Origin: Verrucomicrobiales bacterium
GTDB lineage: Bacteria > Verrucomicrobiota > Verrucomicrobiia > Verrucomicrobiales > DEV007
NCBI GenBank assembly: GCA_029212615.1
Contig: JARGPJ010000002.1
Location: 248,001-312,000 of the forward strand
Direction: 5' to 3'
DNA length: 64,000 nt
Positions 32,944-41,378 of the stretch are shown piece after piece. Position numbers and translations under genes: made by a program. The stretch's first letter is position 1; every line of letters begins with the position of its first letter. Under the pieces are notes generated by a model. The model did no database searches. It was not told the origin of the DNA and was given only the letters and a program-made list of their open reading frames with translations.

Positions 32944-35001
32944 ATGCCTTTAACCTCCTCAACACAGACCTCGGGCTTCGAAACCCCCGTGCAATATGCG
33001 GAGCGGGTTCTCTTTTCGGAATCTCTTGAGGAGAAACTGCGAGTTCCGGGGAAAATGGATCATGATGCAATCGTTGATTCGGGAGCAGCAAGGGATCTCC
33101 ACGAGATCGAACCGGGCCGACCGGAGAACCTTCACTTTGCGAAGACATCAGATTCGCGCCCCGCCATGCCTTCCCGGGCAGCGCTGGTGAACGAATCCAG
33201 CCGTGGTGTTCTCCTTCATTTTTTTGCCAACCACGAACTTCTGGCGGCAGAGCTCATGGCTCTGGCGATTCTGCGGTTTCGCCATGCTCCCCCCGCCTTT
33301 CTCCGTGGCTTAACGAACACACTGACTGAAGAGCAACGACACACCACCTGGTATATCAATCGCATGTCGAAGTGTGGAATTAAGTTCGGAGAATACCCGG
33401 TGAACCGCTTTTTCTGGGATGCCGTCTCGACGATGGAGTGCCCGCTCGACTACGTTTCGCGGCTCAGCCTTACCTTTGAGCAGGCCAATCTCGACTATTC
33501 CCACTACTACGCCAAGGTTCTCGACGAAGCGGGTGACCCGGCCAGTGCGGCTATTCTGCAACGCATTTACCGCGACGAAATTTCCCACGTAGGCTATGGA
33601 CTCAGGTGGTTCCGTCGCTGGAAATCAGAGTCAGATACAGACTGGGCGGCGCTCGGGAAACAACTCATTTTTCCCCTCTCACCAATCAGGGCGAAAGGGA
33701 ATCAGACCCCCTTCAATGAAGAGGGCCGTCGCGCTGCGGGATTTGATGAAGACTTCATTCGCCACCTCGACCTCTACGAGCGTTCCCGGGGCCGGACACC
33801 GAACGTTTTCTTCTTCAATCCGGAAGCTGAAAATCGCGCCGCAGTCTGGCCAAAGGTCTACCATTCTCCGAAAAAGGTTCAGGCAGTCAGTAATGATCTC
33901 GAGTCGCTCGTGATTTTTCTTGCCCGGCGGGACGACGTCGTCTTGATGCGTAATCCACCCTCTTCAGACCATCGCCGACGACTGATTGATGCCGGATTTC
34001 AACTCCCGGAGATCGAATCTCTCTCCGAAGCTGGAGAACTGGCCCGTGACAGCCTCCTCCACGAGAGAAAGATTCACCGCTTCAAACCGTGGTCCAAGTC
34101 ACCTCATCTTGCCGAAACCTTCCGATCGCTCTCTCTCAACGAGACCGGCGGTAACGGCAATTGGATCTGGCGCCCGGAAGAACGCGAACTCTTTTCAAAG
34201 GGAGAACAGGGTAAGGCCTTCGCCCCCTGGTTTGGAGAAAGCTTCCCTATCGAAACGCGGGCAGACCTCGAATCAGCGATAGAGTCCTTTCGGAACACCG
34301 GGGTGAATGCGGTCGTTCTTAAGCAATGTTTCGCGACGGCCGGAAGCGGCATGCGAAAACTGACTCTTGATGAACTGGATAGCCTCCTTGCGCGAGGATT
34401 CTCCGGGACTCCTCGCAAAGATGGAGGAATTCTCCTCGAGCCCCTCCACGACCGGATTTTCGACTTTTCAATCCAGTTTGAAATCAAGCAGGGCCGGGCC
34501 CGACCGATTGCCACAGTAGAGCAGATCATCACATCCTCTGGAGGTTTCCGCGGCACCCTCGCAATGCCGAAGTTCTGCCAGGGGCTCGATCCTGAGCTCT
34601 CAAGGTTCCTCATGACAGAAGCACTTCCTCTTTATGAAGAAACTTCGCCCTTTATTTCCGCACTGGAGAAATGGGCGCGGCGCTTCAAGTTCGAAGGCCC
34701 ACTGGGCCTGGACAGTTACCTTTATCGAGATGAGGGAGGACAGTTACTGCACCGCCCCGTATGTGAAATCAATCCTCGATACACCATGGGCCGGGTCGCC
34801 CACGAGTTGAGAAAGCACATTGCTCCCGGCTTCTGTTTAAAATTGGAAATAGCAAAGGCCGCTGACCTTGACCGAAGTGCCTTGATTCCCGATTTCAGAC
34901 AGGGCCGTCTTTCAGGAGGAAAGTTTCTCCTCACCGAACCGTCGCCTCACTCCCACTTTACTGCGATCGTGAGTGTTGCCAAGCAACGGAGTCTTCTCTA
35001 G
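32944..35001 (+). CDS. DUF455 ferritin-like / ATP-grasp-like fusion protein
   Basis: A 685-residue cytoplasmic protein if started at the ATG at 32944 (MPLTSSTQTSGFETPVQY); an ATG at 32857 would add 29 atypical residues. Residues ~10-280 are DUF455, a ferritin-like four-helix diiron fold. Candidate ligands are visible: Glu98, Glu103, Glu130-x-x-His133, Glu179 and Glu212-x-x-His215. Residues ~480-660 look like an ATP-grasp ligase, with VVLKQCFATAGSGM, a GGILLEPL stretch and CEINPRYTMGR. An oxygen-dependent modification joined to ATP-dependent ligation is inferred. The substrate is unknown. Confidence 0.78.
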   Translation: MPLTSSTQTSGFETPVQYAERVLFSESLEEKLRVPGKMDHDAIVDSGAARDLHEIEPGRPENLHFAKTSDSRPAMPSRAALVNESSRGVLLHFFANHELLAAELMALAILRFRHAPPAFLRGLTNTLTEEQRHTTWYINRMSKCGIKFGEYPVNRFFWDAVSTMECPLDYVSRLSLTFEQANLDYSHYYAKVLDEAGDPASAAILQRIYRDEISHVGYGLRWFRRWKSESDTDWAALGKQLIFPLSPIRAKGNQTPFNEEGRRAAGFDEDFIRHLDLYERSRGRTPNVFFFNPEAENRAAVWPKVYHSPKKVQAVSNDLESLVIFLARRDDVVLMRNPPSSDHRRRLIDAGFQLPEIESLSEAGELARDSLLHERKIHRFKPWSKSPHLAETFRSLSLNETGGNGNWIWRPEERELFSKGEQGKAFAPWFGESFPIETRADLESAIESFRNTGVNAVVLKQCFATAGSGMRKLTLDELDSLLARGFSGTPRKDGGILLEPLHDRIFDFSIQFEIKQGRARPIATVEQIITSSGGFRGTLAMPKFCQGLDPELSRFLMTEALPLYEETSPFISALEKWARRFKFEGPLGLDSYLYRDEGGQLLHRPVCEINPRYTMGRVAHELRKHIAPGFCLKLEIAKAADLDRSALIPDFRQGRLSGGKFLLTEPSPHSHFTAIVSVAKQRSLL

Positions 35002-35020
35002 CATTCCGACACCGACTTCC

Positions 35021-36007
35021 ATGAAGCTATTCACTGCTGCTTTCATCCTGTTCATCACCCTGGCCACTCAGCTACAGGCTCAGGACGGACTATCGTCGTC
35101 TCTTGTCGAGAAAATCAGGAAAGCTTCCGTCGAAATCGTGATTCAACGTCAATTGCGGGGAGGTGGAGCATTCGTGAAGAACAGCCGTGGGCAGCTCTTC
35201 ATCCTCACTGCAGCCCACCTTTTCCACTCCCCCAGAGACACCTCCGTGATTGTTACTCACGATGGCCGGTCCTACTTCGCCTCTCTCAGTGCCTACGACC
35301 TTGGACACGACCTGGCGATCCTTGAAGTCGATCCCGAGGCCAACATGTACGGCAGCCTTTCGATCGCAAAATCGATCCCTGCAGAAACGTCAGCAGTTTA
35401 CAATTTCGGGCCCGCGCTTCGCCGTCGTACACTGGTCATCCCCGGTCACGTCTCCGACTCCCGAACCAGTTTCACTGACTTCACCTCCTCGCAAGGCTAT
35501 CTCGAACACTATTTTGTCAGTGGGATCAATCCGGTCATGACCTCAGGTGGAATCTGGGTCAACCGGAGCGGTGAAATTGTCGGCATCCAACATGGCCGGC
35601 TTCTTGCAGATAAGGGATCCTCCGGCTTGAGCATGGTATCTGCGCCGAAAGCATCGACGGCTCTTATCGAATCGAATCAGATTGCAAGCACGCCCGCTCT
35701 TGGCGGATATGTCTGGGAGATCTGGTCAGCTGACCGTTCCCTCCTCGACGAATTGCCGATCAACGCCGAGGGGCTATACGTAAATCCTGTTTTTAAAAAT
35801 GGTCCCCTCGCCCGCTCCGGACTCAAGGCCTTTGATGTCATCGTAAGCTGTGACGGAATTCCGGTTCGCCGGCGTCACCAACTCCTTGAAATCATCCGCT
35901 CAAAACCCGCCGGCTCAAGCTTCACTTTCGAAGTTGTCTCGCCCGGGGCTCAGGGCCGGAGACCCGTCGCCTTTCTTTCAGGCTCGCTTGAACAAGCCTG
36001 GAAGTGA
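35021..36007 (+). CDS. secreted trypsin-like protein with PDZ domain
   Basis: About 328 residues from the ATG at 35021 (signal peptide MKLFTAAFILFITLA to LQA). An upstream ATG at 34973 lies inside the preceding gene. The protease-like domain has His66 (TAAHLF), Asp97 (GHDLAIL) and Ser175, but the serine sits in MTSGGIW rather than the usual GNSGGP, so oxyanion-hole geometry may differ. A PDZ-like domain (about residues 235-315, GPLARSGLKAFDVIVSCDG) follows. It is HtrA-like in architecture and probably periplasmic. It could be a low-activity or pseudo-protease. It converges on ppk. Confidence 0.85.
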   Translation: MKLFTAAFILFITLATQLQAQDGLSSSLVEKIRKASVEIVIQRQLRGGGAFVKNSRGQLFILTAAHLFHSPRDTSVIVTHDGRSYFASLSAYDLGHDLAILEVDPEANMYGSLSIAKSIPAETSAVYNFGPALRRRTLVIPGHVSDSRTSFTDFTSSQGYLEHYFVSGINPVMTSGGIWVNRSGEIVGIQHGRLLADKGSSGLSMVSAPKASTALIESNQIASTPALGGYVWEIWSADRSLLDELPINAEGLYVNPVFKNGPLARSGLKAFDVIVSCDGIPVRRRHQLLEIIRSKPAGSSFTFEVVSPGAQGRRPVAFLSGSLEQAWK

Positions 36008-36020
36008 TTCCCCCCCCCTG

Positions 36021-38060
36021 TCAGCTGACCTCGCGAAGATAACGCTCGATGTCATACTGGGCCCTTATAATCGGCTCACTGTCTTTCTGTTTCCTGTACT
36101 TGTTGGTCAGTTCAGGATCGAGAATTCTCGCCTTCGTATTGTCCCGCCACTGAATCTCAAAATACTCACGGAGTTGATCGCTGTGCTTGCTTTCATTCAC
36201 CGGAAAAACACATTCAACACGCGTATCAAAATTACGCGGCAGGAAATCAGCCGATGACAGAAAGACTTCAGGTTTTCCTCCATTCTCAAAAATCATCATC
36301 CGACTGTGCTCAAGATAACGATCGACGATACTGATGGCCTTAATCTTATCGTTCGGCTTCAACTTCAGTGAGAACATACTGCGAACGATCAAACGGACCG
36401 GTACACCCGCATCCGCAGCCCGCCGGATGAGGCGATTTGTTTCGACATCAGAAAAATTGTTCACCTTGATCGAAATTCCGGCAGGCTTGTCGTTCTCATG
36501 ATTTTCGATCTCCTGATCCACGCGAGTGCGAAGAAATTTCCGAAGATCAAACGGGGCGACAAGGAGATGAGTGAGTTTGGGCGGCTGATAAGAGCGACGA
36601 AAGAAATCGAAAACACGTTTCACATCCCCCCCCATTTCCTGATTGTAGGTCATCAGCAAATGGTCGGCAAAGATATCAGCGGAATCTTCATTGAAGTTCC
36701 CGGTTCCCAACACCGTGTAGAGCCGGTCGCGACCCGACTCTTTGCGCGTGATAAGAATCATCTTGCTGTGAACCTTCAGCCCCTGAACCCCGAGCTGGAC
36801 CTGCACTCCTGCATCTCGATACCGGCTTGCCCACTTGATATTTGCCTGCTCATCGAACCGTGCTTGCGGCTCCACGAGAACGAAGACTTCCTTTCCATTT
36901 CGCGCCGCTGACTGAAGCGCCGCGGCAATACACGAGGTCTTTGCGAGACGGTACTGAGTAACCTGAATTTTACGCACCAACGGATCAATTGATGCCTCCT
37001 GCAGAAGCGTGATTAGATTCCTGAATGGGTGATATGGGATATGTAGCAAAATATCCTTCTTCCGAATGGAGGCGAACATCCCTGATTTACGCTTCAAGGC
37101 CTTGATCGGGACAGGCTCAGCGGAGTCGTAGAACCCTCCCTCCCGGGCCAACTTGGGGAAACTCAGGAGATCCCGCCGATTGTGATATCTGGCTCCGGGG
37201 TAAAGAGAATCAGAGCGGGCAAGATTGAGCTTTCTCAGAACGAGATTGAGAAAAGGCTTGGGAAACTTTTCATCGAAATTCGCGCGGACCGGCAACCCTT
37301 CTTCCCGCGCCTTGAGACTGTCTTCCAGTTTTTCATAGAAGCTCTCTGTAAAATCATCATCAAACTCGAGTTCCGAATCCCGCGTGAACTTAATCGCATA
37401 GGACTCGAATCGATCGAAAGGAAACGTTAGAAAAACTTCATGAAGCCCAAAGCGGATAATGTCATCCAGATACATCACCAATTGCGTGGACGAAGATTTC
37501 GGAAGCAAAATAAATCTCGGCAGGTTGCCCGGAATCTCAATCAGGGCATGCATAGGACGACCACTGCCATCCGCTTTCGATGCGCGGACCGCAAGATACA
37601 TCGGAAGATCCTTCAACTGTGGCAACTTGGAGGCCGACTTTAAAATGATAGGAAAAATATGCGGACTGACCTCTGTCCGGAAGTATTCGATGAGATACCC
37701 TTTGAGATTGGCCGGGACTTGCTTCTCATTGATTAACTTCACGCCGGCTCCTGCCAGATCACTCTTCACTTGAGCGTAAGCCTCATTGAACTGCCCGGCC
37801 TGAGTGGAGACAAGCCTCTTAATCTTCCTCAAGGTATCGTTCGGATTCGGAATACTCAATTCCATCCACTCATCACCGAGCGAAGCGAGTCGCTTTAACG
37901 TCGCGACGCGAACCCTGAAAAACTCGTCGAGGTTCGAGCTGTAAATGCCAAGGAACTTGATACGTTCAAAGAGTGGAACGTCAGGGTCAGCGGCTTCCTG
38001 GAGCACCCTGGCATTAAATGAGAGCCAACTGGTTTCCTTGCTTCGGAAGTCCTTTTCCAT
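36021..38060 (-). CDS. ppk1: polyphosphate kinase 1
   Basis: A 679-residue PPK1 starting at the ATG at 38060 (MEKDFRSKETSWLSFNARVL); a TTG or ATG seven codons upstream is less likely. Family landmarks are WLSFNARVLQEAADPDVPLFERIKFL, SNLDEFFRVRV, the first phospholipase D-like half with YHPFRNLITLL and VQLGVQGLKVHSKM (autophosphorylated histidine), and a second half with the LDPELTNKYR C-terminus. It makes and uses inorganic polyphosphate reversibly from ATP. A PAP2 phosphatase gene ends 55 bp upstream on the same strand, and the two are probably co-transcribed. Confidence 0.96.
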   Translation of the reverse strand: MEKDFRSKETSWLSFNARVLQEAADPDVPLFERIKFLGIYSSNLDEFFRVRVATLKRLASLGDEWMELSIPNPNDTLRKIKRLVSTQAGQFNEAYAQVKSDLAGAGVKLINEKQVPANLKGYLIEYFRTEVSPHIFPIILKSASKLPQLKDLPMYLAVRASKADGSGRPMHALIEIPGNLPRFILLPKSSSTQLVMYLDDIIRFGLHEVFLTFPFDRFESYAIKFTRDSELEFDDDFTESFYEKLEDSLKAREEGLPVRANFDEKFPKPFLNLVLRKLNLARSDSLYPGARYHNRRDLLSFPKLAREGGFYDSAEPVPIKALKRKSGMFASIRKKDILLHIPYHPFRNLITLLQEASIDPLVRKIQVTQYRLAKTSCIAAALQSAARNGKEVFVLVEPQARFDEQANIKWASRYRDAGVQVQLGVQGLKVHSKMILITRKESGRDRLYTVLGTGNFNEDSADIFADHLLMTYNQEMGGDVKRVFDFFRRSYQPPKLTHLLVAPFDLRKFLRTRVDQEIENHENDKPAGISIKVNNFSDVETNRLIRRAADAGVPVRLIVRSMFSLKLKPNDKIKAISIVDRYLEHSRMMIFENGGKPEVFLSSADFLPRNFDTRVECVFPVNESKHSDQLREYFEIQWRDNTKARILDPELTNKYRKQKDSEPIIRAQYDIERYLREVS

Positions 38061-38115
38061 AAAAAAAATCAAAGGTAACAAGGCGCACTCGATATGCGAG
38101 GTGAACTTTGTGAAT

Positions 38116-39552
38116 TTATTCGGCAGGAGCCTGCCGGTCCGGAAACCTTTCAGGCGATTCCAGAATCAACCTCCCCTGAAATCCTTCCTCCAGGAAAACC
38201 CTGATGTTCGTTTCGCCGGCATCAGTCTGATCCAGCGAAGCGTCGCCTACAAAATTCCTTTCTGTTGCTCCAATGACTTCAAATGGAATCTCATGCGGGC
38301 GGAGATGAATTTCAGCCTCTCCATCGATCAGGTGAATAGTCAGCTCCGACTTTGATTCAAACAGGTCCATCCAGATCCTCGCTTCGCCACTACGTATTCC
38401 GAGACGCTCGATCCGCTCTTCCGGCAACTGGATTTGTAACTGCTGGTTTACTTCAGCAACCCACCCGCTGATCCGCTCCATGTACCAGATCACCGGGATG
38501 TTACGATCAATCTTCTCTTCATAAATCGCGGCAAGTTTTGAAGTTGGAACCCCGTGCCCATAAGCCGAGCCTTTGATTGAAAACTCTGCTCCGCCAAAAA
38601 TATCGATATCGCCCAACTCAAGAAGAAGCTCGACGCGCACAGGCCCGGTTTTTGCCTTTTCCGCTACGATAAAATAATCTCGGCTCTCGTTGAACGGGGT
38701 GGCCAGCATTGCCGCTGCGAAAAGCGAAAGCCCGACAAACCCGACGACCAGCCGAATCCAGACCGGAGTCGATGAAAAAAGATCCGTTTCTTTGGTCACC
38801 CCCCGGTGCAAACTCAGCCCGTAGTACAGCCCCATCGGAACAAAATAACAAATCGCGCCTGCCCAAATCGTATCGGAAAGAAAATGCCCACCCTGCATCA
38901 TCCGCGCAATCCCGGTGAGCATGCCTGCGGCGAAACCACCGGCAAGAAATCCGACAGCCAATCCCCGGCGATGGCGACGAAACAGAAAATACCCTCCCAT
39001 GAAAAGAAAACCCATCGTTGCATGACCACAGGGAAAACTCTTTCCATCACTGTCTCGATCAATCGTCAGAACAGGCTCGAACAGGTTGTGACCGCCGAGG
39101 CCTTCGACCTCCCTCGGGCGCGGACGCCCCCAGTTTTCCTTCAAGGCCAGATTTGTGACCAAACCGGGACCGACGATGGATACCAAAACAACAAAGATAA
39201 AAACGCGGCGCCAGGGCTTGACCCTCTTCCTCGACCAACTGATCCCATATCCAGCAAGCGCGCCAAGCGTCAACACGAGGGCCGGAATCGTACCGTAGTG
39301 ATAGAGAGCCGCCCAGAAAGGAGTTTGCCCCAATGCCCAGGACTGATCCCCGGCCTCATAAATCCATTTCTGAAAAGACAAATCCAGATTGAAAACGCGC
39401 ACAACAACGGTCGATCCAACCAGAAGAAGGATAGGCACCCAGACAAGAGACCATGAAAATACCGGCCCGCGCGGAGCCTCGGCGAGGTCCCGTATCAACC
39501 TCCGGAGGAACGACGGATGGCGTATCGTAGTATGTGCGGTGCTGTCAGGCAT
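38116..39552 (-). CDS. PAP2 phosphatase with C-terminal beta domain
   Basis: A 478-residue membrane protein. Residues ~30-265 are a PAP2 (type 2 phosphatidic acid phosphatase) domain. Its three motifs are KENWGRPRP (138-146), FPCGH (173-177, with Cys in place of the usual Ser) and ARMMQGGHFLSD (216-227). Five or six membrane segments are visible, with the last near residue 260-285. The remaining ~180 residues are soluble and all-beta, with LGDIDIFGGAEF and IWMDLFESKSELTIHLIDGEAEI, and have no named match. It may dephosphorylate a lipid carrier or lipid A. Its pairing with ppk suggests recycling of phosphate. Confidence 0.86.
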   Translation of the reverse strand: MPDSTAHTTIRHPSFLRRLIRDLAEAPRGPVFSWSLVWVPILLLVGSTVVVRVFNLDLSFQKWIYEAGDQSWALGQTPFWAALYHYGTIPALVLTLGALAGYGISWSRKRVKPWRRVFIFVVLVSIVGPGLVTNLALKENWGRPRPREVEGLGGHNLFEPVLTIDRDSDGKSFPCGHATMGFLFMGGYFLFRRHRRGLAVGFLAGGFAAGMLTGIARMMQGGHFLSDTIWAGAICYFVPMGLYYGLSLHRGVTKETDLFSSTPVWIRLVVGFVGLSLFAAAMLATPFNESRDYFIVAEKAKTGPVRVELLLELGDIDIFGGAEFSIKGSAYGHGVPTSKLAAIYEEKIDRNIPVIWYMERISGWVAEVNQQLQIQLPEERIERLGIRSGEARIWMDLFESKSELTIHLIDGEAEIHLRPHEIPFEVIGATERNFVGDASLDQTDAGETNIRVFLEEGFQGRLILESPERFPDRQAPAE

Positions 39553-39566
39553 CAGCTTTAGACGTC

Positions 39567-39595
39567 AAAAATCCGGAAACCTGAGTTCCCGGATT
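39567..39595 (-). terminator. minus-strand intrinsic terminator
   Basis: AATCCGG and CCGGATT arms (39570-39576 with 39589-39595), with inner AAC/GTT pairs, are followed on the minus strand by TTTT. It lies downstream of the isomerase gene and just before the PAP2 start. Confidence 0.65.
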
Positions 39596-39606
39596 AATGA
39601 ATTCAT

Positions 39607-39641
39607 TCAACAGGGTTAGGTCGCTGACTTAACCCTGTTGA
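39607..39641. repeat. ACAGGGTT palindrome, copy 1
   Basis: TCAACAGGGTTA and TAACCCTGTTGA form a perfect 12-bp stem with an 11-base loop. The same arms recur at 52740-52770. Here it lies just after the isomerase stop, so it may act as a transcript end or belong to a small dispersed repeat family. Confidence 0.75.
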
Positions 39642-39666
39642 GTCTGATTGTCAGATCAAAAATCTG

Positions 39667-40533
39667 TTACAAACCGACAAGTGGATAGAGATTCTCTTTG
39701 CACCAGGTGCCGTTCTGCATCGTGACGCCATCGGGATCATCGACCGCGATATGAGCCTCGTCCTCACAAACGATCCAGCCTTCATAATTTCTCAAGGTGA
39801 GCCACTCGGTGATTTTATGAAAATCGAGATTTCCGGTGCCCATTTGCGCCCATGGCTCGGGGCCCATTCCATTGTAATCCTTGTAATGAATGTGATTCAC
39901 GAGGTGCTGCCACTTGTTCAAGGTCTCGATCACATCCATTCCGCCCCGGATGATATGCCCGACGTCAGGGGTCCAACCAGTCACCGAAGGATCAAGTGAA
40001 CTGAGAACGACGTCGTAGTCATACTGCGTGCGAACAAGCGAATCAGGCGGACTGTTGGGATGATAGGAGCAAGTCAGACCAAGGTCAGTCGCCCGGGCCG
40101 AAACACGGTTGATATTTTGCGCAATGTTCAGCCGGCGGCGCTGAAGGTCTTTCGCCCTTCCACTCGGGAGGGTGACGGTACCAAGCATGGCACCGGGAAA
40201 GTGCTTGAGCATATCCATCGTGAAATCAGCGGCAGCCCGCTCCTCAGGAGTTTCCTCCTCGTTATCCCACGCACAAACGAGAGCGAGACCACAAAGATCC
40301 ATGTTGTGCTCCTGAAGCGTGTCCTTCAGCTTGATTGGATCACAGAAATCTCCGAGCCAGTATTTCCCACAGCCGAGCGCACTTTCAGAGATTTCGAGTA
40401 CCATCGGCTCGATGCCGGTGAAACCTGCCTCTGAGGCCACTTTGATCATGTGGTCGAGTTTATTGTCGTACCCTTTACCGGTTCCCTGCATGAACCAGGT
40501 GTATACCTGCGATCCGAATTTAATTTTAGACAT
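39667..40533 (-). CDS. sugar phosphate isomerase/epimerase-like TIM barrel
   Basis: A 288-residue cytoplasmic protein of the xylose isomerase-like (AP endonuclease 2) TIM-barrel superfamily. Visible metal-ligand regions are GIEPMVLEISE, the SYHPNSPPDS segment, TPDVGHIIRGG and the C-terminal WIVCEDEAHIAVDDPDG. The substrate is not determinable; sugar or inositol intermediates are usual. No signal peptide. The alpha/beta hydrolase gene ends 41 bp upstream on the same strand, and an inverted repeat plus a terminator lie just downstream. Confidence 0.88.
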   Translation of the reverse strand: MSKIKFGSQVYTWFMQGTGKGYDNKLDHMIKVASEAGFTGIEPMVLEISESALGCGKYWLGDFCDPIKLKDTLQEHNMDLCGLALVCAWDNEEETPEERAAADFTMDMLKHFPGAMLGTVTLPSGRAKDLQRRRLNIAQNINRVSARATDLGLTCSYHPNSPPDSLVRTQYDYDVVLSSLDPSVTGWTPDVGHIIRGGMDVIETLNKWQHLVNHIHYKDYNGMGPEPWAQMGTGNLDFHKITEWLTLRNYEGWIVCEDEAHIAVDDPDGVTMQNGTWCKENLYPLVGL

Positions 40534-40574
40534 GTCTATTACTTAGAAGTTAAGAGAAAAGAAAGAGAAGCCGA

Positions 40575-41378
40575 TCAATGCGCCTTGAGCCAGTTACGAA
40601 CGCGCGGATTAAAGTCATCCATGACCTCCCAGTGGAAAGCGTGCCCGGCACCGTCGTAGAAGTGAGACTCTGCATTCGGTATTGCGGCGGCCACTTCTTC
40701 GCCCATCCAGAGAGGCGTGAAAATATCGTCTTTTCCGGCAATAACGAGCGTAGGCGCCTGAATCTTTACCAGATCATCAAGGACACTGTGATTAACACAG
40801 GCCGCGGCCTGCCCTTTCAGGCCGTGCAGGGGTTGGGGGGTTGGATTTGAATCAAAATCATCCCGCCCTGAAACAAGGCCTTCGAAGGCTTCATCGTTGT
40901 CCCAGAAAGGCTTCGTAAAAATCAGAAGCTGAATCCACTCCAGAAACTGCTTATTGTCGAGATGAGCCTTGCAGGCCTTCATGTGCTCAAACACAGACGT
41001 CGCGTAGCGATCGCATCGAGCCCATGGGCACATCAGGACGGCACTTTGCACTTTCTCAGGATACTTCAGGCAAAGCTGTTGCGCGATAATAGATCCCATT
41101 GAAACCCCTACAATGCGGGCTTTTTCAATGCCCAGTGCATCCATGAGGCCGGCATAGTCATCGGCCATCATTTCACTGGAATAGTCCCCCACCGGCTTAT
41201 CAGTCAGTCCGACGCCGCGATTATCCGGCATGATGCATCTGAACTCCTCCGACCAATCCGCTGCGTGAGCCTCCCAGGTCGCTCCGTTTGCAGTAATTCC
41301 CATGATGAGAATGAGCGGATCTCCTGCCCCCTTCTCTTCATAGTACATCTGAATTCCGTTCGTATCGATTAATGGCAT
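40575..41378 (-). CDS. alpha/beta-fold hydrolase
   Basis: A 267-residue cytoplasmic hydrolase from the ATG at 41378 (MPLIDTNGIQMYYEE); an upstream ATG at 41429 would add 17 hydrophobic residues without a cleavage site. It has the oxyanion motif near LILIMGITANG, the nucleophile elbow GVSMGS, the acid in VIAGKDDIFTP and the terminal histidine in GAGHAFHW. The order fits the 3-oxoadipate enol-lactonase/esterase branch. The substrate is unknown. It is the first gene of a unit with the isomerase. Confidence 0.88.
   Translation of the reverse strand: MPLIDTNGIQMYYEEKGAGDPLILIMGITANGATWEAHAADWSEEFRCIMPDNRGVGLTDKPVGDYSSEMMADDYAGLMDALGIEKARIVGVSMGSIIAQQLCLKYPEKVQSAVLMCPWARCDRYATSVFEHMKACKAHLDNKQFLEWIQLLIFTKPFWDNDEAFEGLVSGRDDFDSNPTPQPLHGLKGQAAACVNHSVLDDLVKIQAPTLVIAGKDDIFTPLWMGEEVAAAIPNAESHFYDGAGHAFHWEVMDDFNPRVRNWLKAH

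Noticed and set aside
38806..39456. 216-codon plus-strand frame over the PAP2 gene
   Set aside because: It is antisense to a gene with intact PAP2 motifs and has no recognisable features.
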